A DNA stretch of 56,339 bases from assembly GCA_964523975.1 (NCBI GenBank), contig CAZGBM010000003.1, positions 1-56,339 on the forward strand, written 5' to 3'. Shown here in pieces: positions 52,904 to 56,339 of this stretch. A program made the position numbers and the translations under genes. This stretch comes from JAFGHJ01 sp964523975 (GTDB taxonomy: Bacteria; Hydrothermota; UBA3072). The notes under the pieces are model-generated. The model was not told the origin of the DNA. It saw only the letters and a program-made list of their open reading frames with translations, and searched no databases. Each line of letters begins with the position of its first letter. The stretch's first letter is position 1.

Positions 52904-52978
52904 TCGGGGCGAGTGGATTCGAACCACCGACCTCCTGCTCCCGAAGCAGGCGCGCTAACCAGGCTGCGCTACGCCCCG
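52904..52978 (-). tRNA. tRNA-Pro (anticodon CGG)
   Basis: Folds with acceptor CGGGGCG/CGCCCCG (C1-G72, the bacterial Pro mark), D arm GCGC, anticodon stem CCTGC/GCAGG with loop TTCGGGA (CGG), T arm with TTCGAAT, discriminator A73. CCA is not encoded. Its 5' ten bases overlap the 3' end of pcm. It decodes CCG. Confidence 0.95.
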
Positions 52979-53589
52979 TTTTGCCATCCTTTTTTCCCTT
53001 TAAGAGGCACAAATCTTACACCTATACTTTTACTTTTAACTATCTTCCCGGCTTCTTTTTTTAGAACAACGAGCTCTTGAGTAATTATATTGCCAACCGG
53101 TATCACAATCTTTCCTTTATCTGCCAGTTGCTCTATTATATCATCCGCTACATAAGGAGCGGCGGCTGTGACTATAATCCTGTCATAGGGAGCATATTCC
53201 TTGTAGCCTATACTCCCATCTGCCATTACTACAGTTATATTATTATAACCCAATTTACGCAAGGTCTCTTTTGCTTTTTTAAAAAGTTCCGGAATTCTTT
53301 CCACTGTGATGACACTCATTGCAAGGCGTGAAATTACCGCGGCCTGATAACCGCTGCCCGTTCCCACTTCAAGGACTTTATGTTCATTCGATACGTCTAA
53401 GAGGTCCGTCATTAATGCGACAATATATGGCTGAGAAATCGTCTGGTCCGAACCGATTGGGAGCGGGCCATCCTGATATGCTACACCTTTTAGACCCTCT
53501 TCGACGAATCTATGTCTGGGGACTTCTTTCATTGCTGTAAGAATTCTTTCGTCGGTAATACCTCTACTTCTTATTTGATTTTCTACCAT
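52969..53589 (-). CDS. pcm: Protein-L-isoaspartate O-methyltransferase
   Basis: 206-aa SAM enzyme repairing isoaspartyl residues in aged proteins. SDQTISQPYIVALMTDLL, VLEVGTGSGYQAAVI (motif I) and VTAAAPYVAD are typical, and VRFVPLKGKKGW near the end matches the family C-terminus. The stop TAG is made of tRNA bases, so the last codons overlap tRNA-Pro by 10 nt. It follows surE, the classic surE-pcm pair. Confidence 0.95.
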   Translation of the reverse strand: MVENQIRSRGITDERILTAMKEVPRHRFVEEGLKGVAYQDGPLPIGSDQTISQPYIVALMTDLLDVSNEHKVLEVGTGSGYQAAVISRLAMSVITVERIPELFKKAKETLRKLGYNNITVVMADGSIGYKEYAPYDRIIVTAAAPYVADDIIEQLADKGKIVIPVGNIITQELVVLKKEAGKIVKSKSIGVRFVPLKGKKGWQNGA

Positions 53590-53611
53590 TGCTTCACGCT
53601 GAAACTCGTAG

Positions 53612-54355
53612 CTAATAATCTTTCTCCCAGTGAAGAAGTTTCTCTATCATATCAAAATCGGTATATTCCATATGAATAGGGGTGATAGAAACAAAACCTT
53701 CATGAACGGCATCGAAGTCCGAATTCGGACTTGAAACCCATGTTGGTTTTTCACCTTCCAGTGAGTATATAAATTTATCGTCTTTTTCCCTGACTTTTGA
53801 AATCTCGTCCCGGTAAATTCTGTTACCCAGACTGGTTATTTTTATCTTACCGTTAGGTGAAGGAGGCAGATTAACGTTCAAAAAAACACCTTCGGGCAGT
53901 TTATCCTTCAGGACTTGCCTTGCCAGCCAGTTTACTACACTTTTGGCAAAATCCGTGTTAAATGAATTATAAAAATCAAGCTGGGAAAATGCAACCGAAG
54001 GAATACCGAGCAAAGTCCCTTCCATAGCCACCGCAACCGTGCCTGAGTAAGATACATCGCTTCCGAGATTGGGACCATGATTGATGCCGCCGAGTATGAG
54101 GTCTGGTTTACCTTTTAAGATACCGCGTACGCTGTAAAGTATGCAATCTGTCGGAGTTCCATCGGTGGAATAAGTATCTTCATCGATTTTTTTCACTGTT
54201 ATACTCTTATGTATGGTAAGGGAATGGCTTGAGCCGCTTCTTTCGCCTTCCGGCGCGAAAACTATTGTGTGACCCAGGTCACTCACCGCCTCCCGGAGGA
54301 TGTTTAATCCCAGAGCATCTATCCCGTCGTCGTTAGAAATAAGTATCAACGCCAT
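53612..54355 (-). CDS. surE: 5'/3'-nucleotidase SurE
   Basis: 247-aa metal-dependent nucleotidase acting on nucleoside monophosphates. Metal-binding N8, D9, D10 (ISNDDGIDA), Ser near 40 in ERSGSSHSL, and GGINHGPNLGSDVSYSGTV are the family marks. It overlaps the glycosyltransferase upstream by 10 nt and precedes pcm by 22 nt. Length is normal (E. coli 253 aa). Confidence 0.95.
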   Translation of the reverse strand: MALILISNDDGIDALGLNILREAVSDLGHTIVFAPEGERSGSSHSLTIHKSITVKKIDEDTYSTDGTPTDCILYSVRGILKGKPDLILGGINHGPNLGSDVSYSGTVAVAMEGTLLGIPSVAFSQLDFYNSFNTDFAKSVVNWLARQVLKDKLPEGVFLNVNLPPSPNGKIKITSLGNRIYRDEISKVREKDDKFIYSLEGEKPTWVSSPNSDFDAVHEGFVSITPIHMEYTDFDMIEKLLHWEKDY

Positions 54356-55020
54356 AACATACGCATAACAAGTTTAATAAATCTTGGAGTATCAATAAAC
54401 GGATTTATATGACTTTTGAATTTTTCGAAATATATGGTACAGATTGGTAACTCCTTTATGGAAAATCCCGCCCTCGCCGCTTTGATGATTATCTCGGTTT
54501 CCATCTGGAAACGATTGGTCATCAGATTGATTTCCTTAAGTAATTTTTTCTTTATGATGCGGAACCCCGATTGGCTGTCATGGATTCTCACTCCTGATAG
54601 AATTGAAGTGACAAGTGAGGACGTATTGTTCGCAAAAAACCGTAAAAAAGGCATGTCGGACAAATTATGTTTTCTCGTCCCGACAATCAAATCGGCTCCG
54701 CTTTCCCTAAATTTTTCGAGAAACCTCGGTATTTCACCCGGGTCATGCTGCCCATCCCCGTCCATAGTTATAACGGCATCATATCCGTTTTTAATGGTGA
54801 AATCAAATCCCGCTCTAAGAGCTAAACCTTTCCCCTGATTACTCCTAAGACTCAGCACCTTTGTTCCGGATTTCTTTGCGATAAGCGAGGTTTTGTCTTT
54901 AGAACCATCATCCACAACAAGAACGTTTTTAAGAGAAAAGACAGAAGATACTTTTTTAAGTAAGTTTCCTATGTTCTTTTCTTCATTAAAAGCCGGTATT
55001 ACTATTAATATTTTATTCAT
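54346..55020 (-). CDS. Family 2 glycosyltransferase, dolichyl-phosphate mannose synthase-like
   Basis: 224 aa. ILIVIPAFNEEKNIGNLLKK, VDDGSKDKT, VITMDGDGQHDPGEIP (DxD) and GVRIHDSQSGFRIIKKK are typical of DPM1/GtrB-like enzymes that move a sugar to a polyprenyl phosphate. No membrane anchor at the C-terminus. Coupled to the acyltransferase gene by a 4-nt overlap, so it may act on lipid-linked or lipid A sugars. Confidence 0.87.
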   Translation of the reverse strand: MNKILIVIPAFNEEKNIGNLLKKVSSVFSLKNVLVVDDGSKDKTSLIAKKSGTKVLSLRSNQGKGLALRAGFDFTIKNGYDAVITMDGDGQHDPGEIPRFLEKFRESGADLIVGTRKHNLSDMPFLRFFANNTSSLVTSILSGVRIHDSQSGFRIIKKKLLKEINLMTNRFQMETEIIIKAARAGFSIKELPICTIYFEKFKSHINPFIDTPRFIKLVMRMLWR

Positions 55021-55850
55021 AACCGGTCAAACAAAAGCCATTGTTCGGGATATTTCTCAATATATCTCTCCAGTATCTCAACATATCTTTTAATGCCCAA
55101 CTCAATTTCTCCTTCTGTGATCTTGAACGGTTTTTCAAAATAAACATGATAAAAATTATCCTTCTCTCTTAAACAGAAACCTGGGACAACAGGTGCTCCC
55201 AATTTCGAAGCTAGGAAAAACGCACCTCTTGGAATCTCTACATCTTTATCAAACATTTTAACTGTCACAGTAGAACCCTCAAAACTTCTATCTCCGGCAA
55301 TTGATAGAACCCCTCCATTTTTCAAAAATCTAACCGGTCCAGAAAAACTTCTTCGTACATAAAAAACACCGATGCCCGCTCTCTTTCGATTAAATTCATA
55401 AAGATCTCTTATAAATTCAGTTTTATATTCTACCGAAATAACGGCAACGGAAAATCCATTATAACTCATAAGAGAAGCACCCCATTCGTAATTACCCAGA
55501 TGACCTGTCAAAATTATAACTCCCTTCCCTTCCTTATGTGCATCAAAAAGATTATGAATGTTTTCCGCTTTCAAAAACTTATGATAATTTCGCTTGTTCA
55601 AAACTCTACCCATAATGAGCTGTTCATAAAGACAAATGGAAAGATTGATACCGGCTTTTTTTGAAATTTGCAGGAGCTCCTGTTCGCTTTTGTCTTTGAA
55701 AACACTTTTGAGATTAGAAAGGTGGTTACGGACCCCCCTCTTATATGTAAAAGTATATGAAAAACGCGCGGAACCTCTGGCAATAAGGTCGCCTATCCCT
55801 TTGGGTAGAAAACTCGCTAAAAATTTCAAAAACAAAAACAGGAAATTCAT
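55017..55850 (-). CDS. Lipid A biosynthesis acyltransferase (LpxL/HtrB family)
   Basis: 277 aa, N-terminal hydrophobic anchor (MNFLFLFLKFLASFLP) and the HX4E catalytic motif H117-LGNY-E122 in ILTGHLGNYEWG; IAGDRSFEGSTVTVKMF and GAFFLASKLGAPVVP are also family features. It would add a secondary acyl chain to lipid A or a related lipid at the inner membrane. Its presence argues for a diderm cell. Somewhat short (E. coli LpxL 306 aa). Confidence 0.87.
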   Translation of the reverse strand: MNFLFLFLKFLASFLPKGIGDLIARGSARFSYTFTYKRGVRNHLSNLKSVFKDKSEQELLQISKKAGINLSICLYEQLIMGRVLNKRNYHKFLKAENIHNLFDAHKEGKGVIILTGHLGNYEWGASLMSYNGFSVAVISVEYKTEFIRDLYEFNRKRAGIGVFYVRRSFSGPVRFLKNGGVLSIAGDRSFEGSTVTVKMFDKDVEIPRGAFFLASKLGAPVVPGFCLREKDNFYHVYFEKPFKITEGEIELGIKRYVEILERYIEKYPEQWLLFDRL

Positions 55851-55891
55851 TTAAAAGAGCAAATATTCCCCTCTTTAAAATATTTTTAAAA

Positions 55892-55966
55892 TCGGGGCGA
55901 GTGGACTTGAACCACCGACCTCCAGCACCCCAAGCTGGCGCGCTAACCAGGCTGCGCTACGCCCCG
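55892..55966 (-). tRNA. tRNA-Pro (anticodon GGG)
   Basis: Acceptor, D arm, variable region and T stem are the same as in tRNA-Pro(CGG) at 52904; the anticodon arm is CCAGC-TTGGGGT-GCTGG, anticodon GGG, and the T loop is TTCAAGT. A73 present, no encoded CCA. It decodes CCC and CCU. A promoter lies just upstream. Confidence 0.95.
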
Positions 55967-55974
55967 TTATCTTG

Positions 55975-56002
55975 AATATAGTAAAAAAGACCCTATTTGC
56001 AA
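55975..56002 (-). promoter_or_regulatory. Promoter for tRNA-Pro(GGG) and probably the lpxL-like operon
   Basis: On the minus strand TTGCAA (56002-55997), 16-bp spacer, TATATT (55980-55975), with the mature tRNA 5' end 8 nt after the -10. The -10 is five of six, the -35 four of six. Confidence 0.55.
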
Positions 56003-56012
56003 GGGGGAATTA

Positions 56013-56339
56013 AGATGGCAACCACGAGATTACGAAGATTACCAAAAGACTACCCCACGACACCAAAAATTAATATCACACAGAGGCACCCGATACGGTC
56101 ATTCTTTCCTACGGGGCAGGTCCAGTGGAATAGAAGTTGCTGCATGATGTACTACTATTCCACAGGGCAGGCAGAGAACACAGAGAAAAAAATATAGTGT
56201 TGCTTAAAACCCATCCCACAACACCAAATTAATCTCACAAAAAGCCACAGAGACACAAAGAAAAAACTTTTTTATTTTACCAATTAACTAATATAATAAT
56301 TAACCAATCAACTGATTAGAAGAATTCACGAATTCAAAT
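56013..56339. repeat. Mosaic of intergenic word repeats at the right edge
   Basis: About 330 bp without a credible gene. It holds ACCACGAGATTACGAAGATT (56015), a block ACGGTC...CTACGGGGCAGG (56097-56120) shared with 16851, GCCACAGAGACACAAAG (56240) and AACCAATCAACTGATTA (56302), the last shared with 3215. It shows that the different word types are assembled in different orders at different places. Confidence 0.6.
56125..56163. repeat. Perfect 9-bp inverted repeat in the mosaic
   Basis: GTGGAATAG (56125-56133) and CTATTCCAC (56155-56163) around a 21-nt loop. Each arm is next to a GGGCAGG block (56114, 56165). No T run follows, so a terminator is unlikely. Confidence 0.6.

Noticed and set aside
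55997..56197. 66-codon plus-strand ORF at the right edge
   Set aside because: Made entirely of repeat mosaic; no family features.

Overview
The window looks like a chromosomal segment of an uncultured, AT-rich, double-membraned bacterium. Outer-membrane features are a TonB-dependent receptor, an LpxL/HtrB-type lipid A acyltransferase, an ABC-exported O-antigen-type cluster and a surface-polymer ligase. Starts are often GTG or TTG, Shine-Dalgarno sites are AGGAGG-like, and promoters are TTGACA/TATAAT-like with 16-17 bp spacers. The gene mix recalls candidate phyla of the WOR-3/Stahlbacteria/TA06 type, but that placement is an impression only.

Layout. (1) 1-3991, minus strand: the start of an exported protein, a TonB-dependent receptor, a ferredoxin and an acidic lipoprotein. 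(2) 4238-17418, plus strand: a tight run starting accB-pilT-accC, then mglA, a DnaA-like AAA+ protein, a PATAN-TPR protein, cheR, cheD, cheB, a TPR protein, an ExeA-like ATPase, a CheW fusion, a membrane chemoreceptor-like protein and, after a repeat-filled gap, a second CheW. This looks like a type IV pilus/polarity chemosensory module; no CheA or CheY is present in the window. (3) 17538-23332, plus strand: an outer-membrane-like protein, pgpA, pncC, thpR, a permease, recA, recX, queG. (4) 23644-47146, almost all minus strand: a surface-polysaccharide locus with many glycosyltransferases and methyltransferases (several fused), wzm/wzt, two sugar epimerases and three enzymes resembling WbpB/WbpD/WbpE. 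(5) 47131-55966, minus strand: dinG, rluB, scpB, murJ, a four-helix-bundle protein gene, tRNA-Pro(CGG), pcm, surE, a glycosyltransferase, an lpxL-like gene and tRNA-Pro(GGG).

The most unusual content lies between genes. Two small genes of unrelated families, a GxxExxY protein between wzm and wzt (40081-40519) and a 23S-IVS/S23-like four-helix-bundle protein upstream of murJ (52378-52857), are each framed by inverted arrays of short degenerate words (about 10-11 nt and 8 nt). In both, the terminal array supplies the stop codon of the gene, and the element ends 3-5 nt before the next start codon, where no clear Shine-Dalgarno site remains. Non-coding relatives with the same design occur at 16816-16963 and as a nested palindrome at 23342-23589, and the same words recur at 157-220, 3098-3236, 17428-17472 and 56013-56339. 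I infer a family of small IVS-like or MITE-like elements; mobility is not shown by one window.

A second unusual feature is probable AUA initiation: thpR (19283) has no ATG, GTG or TTG that would include its conserved N-terminus, but has an ATA 7 nt after GGAGG that overlaps the upstream stop codon. A glycosyltransferase at 30954 may do the same.
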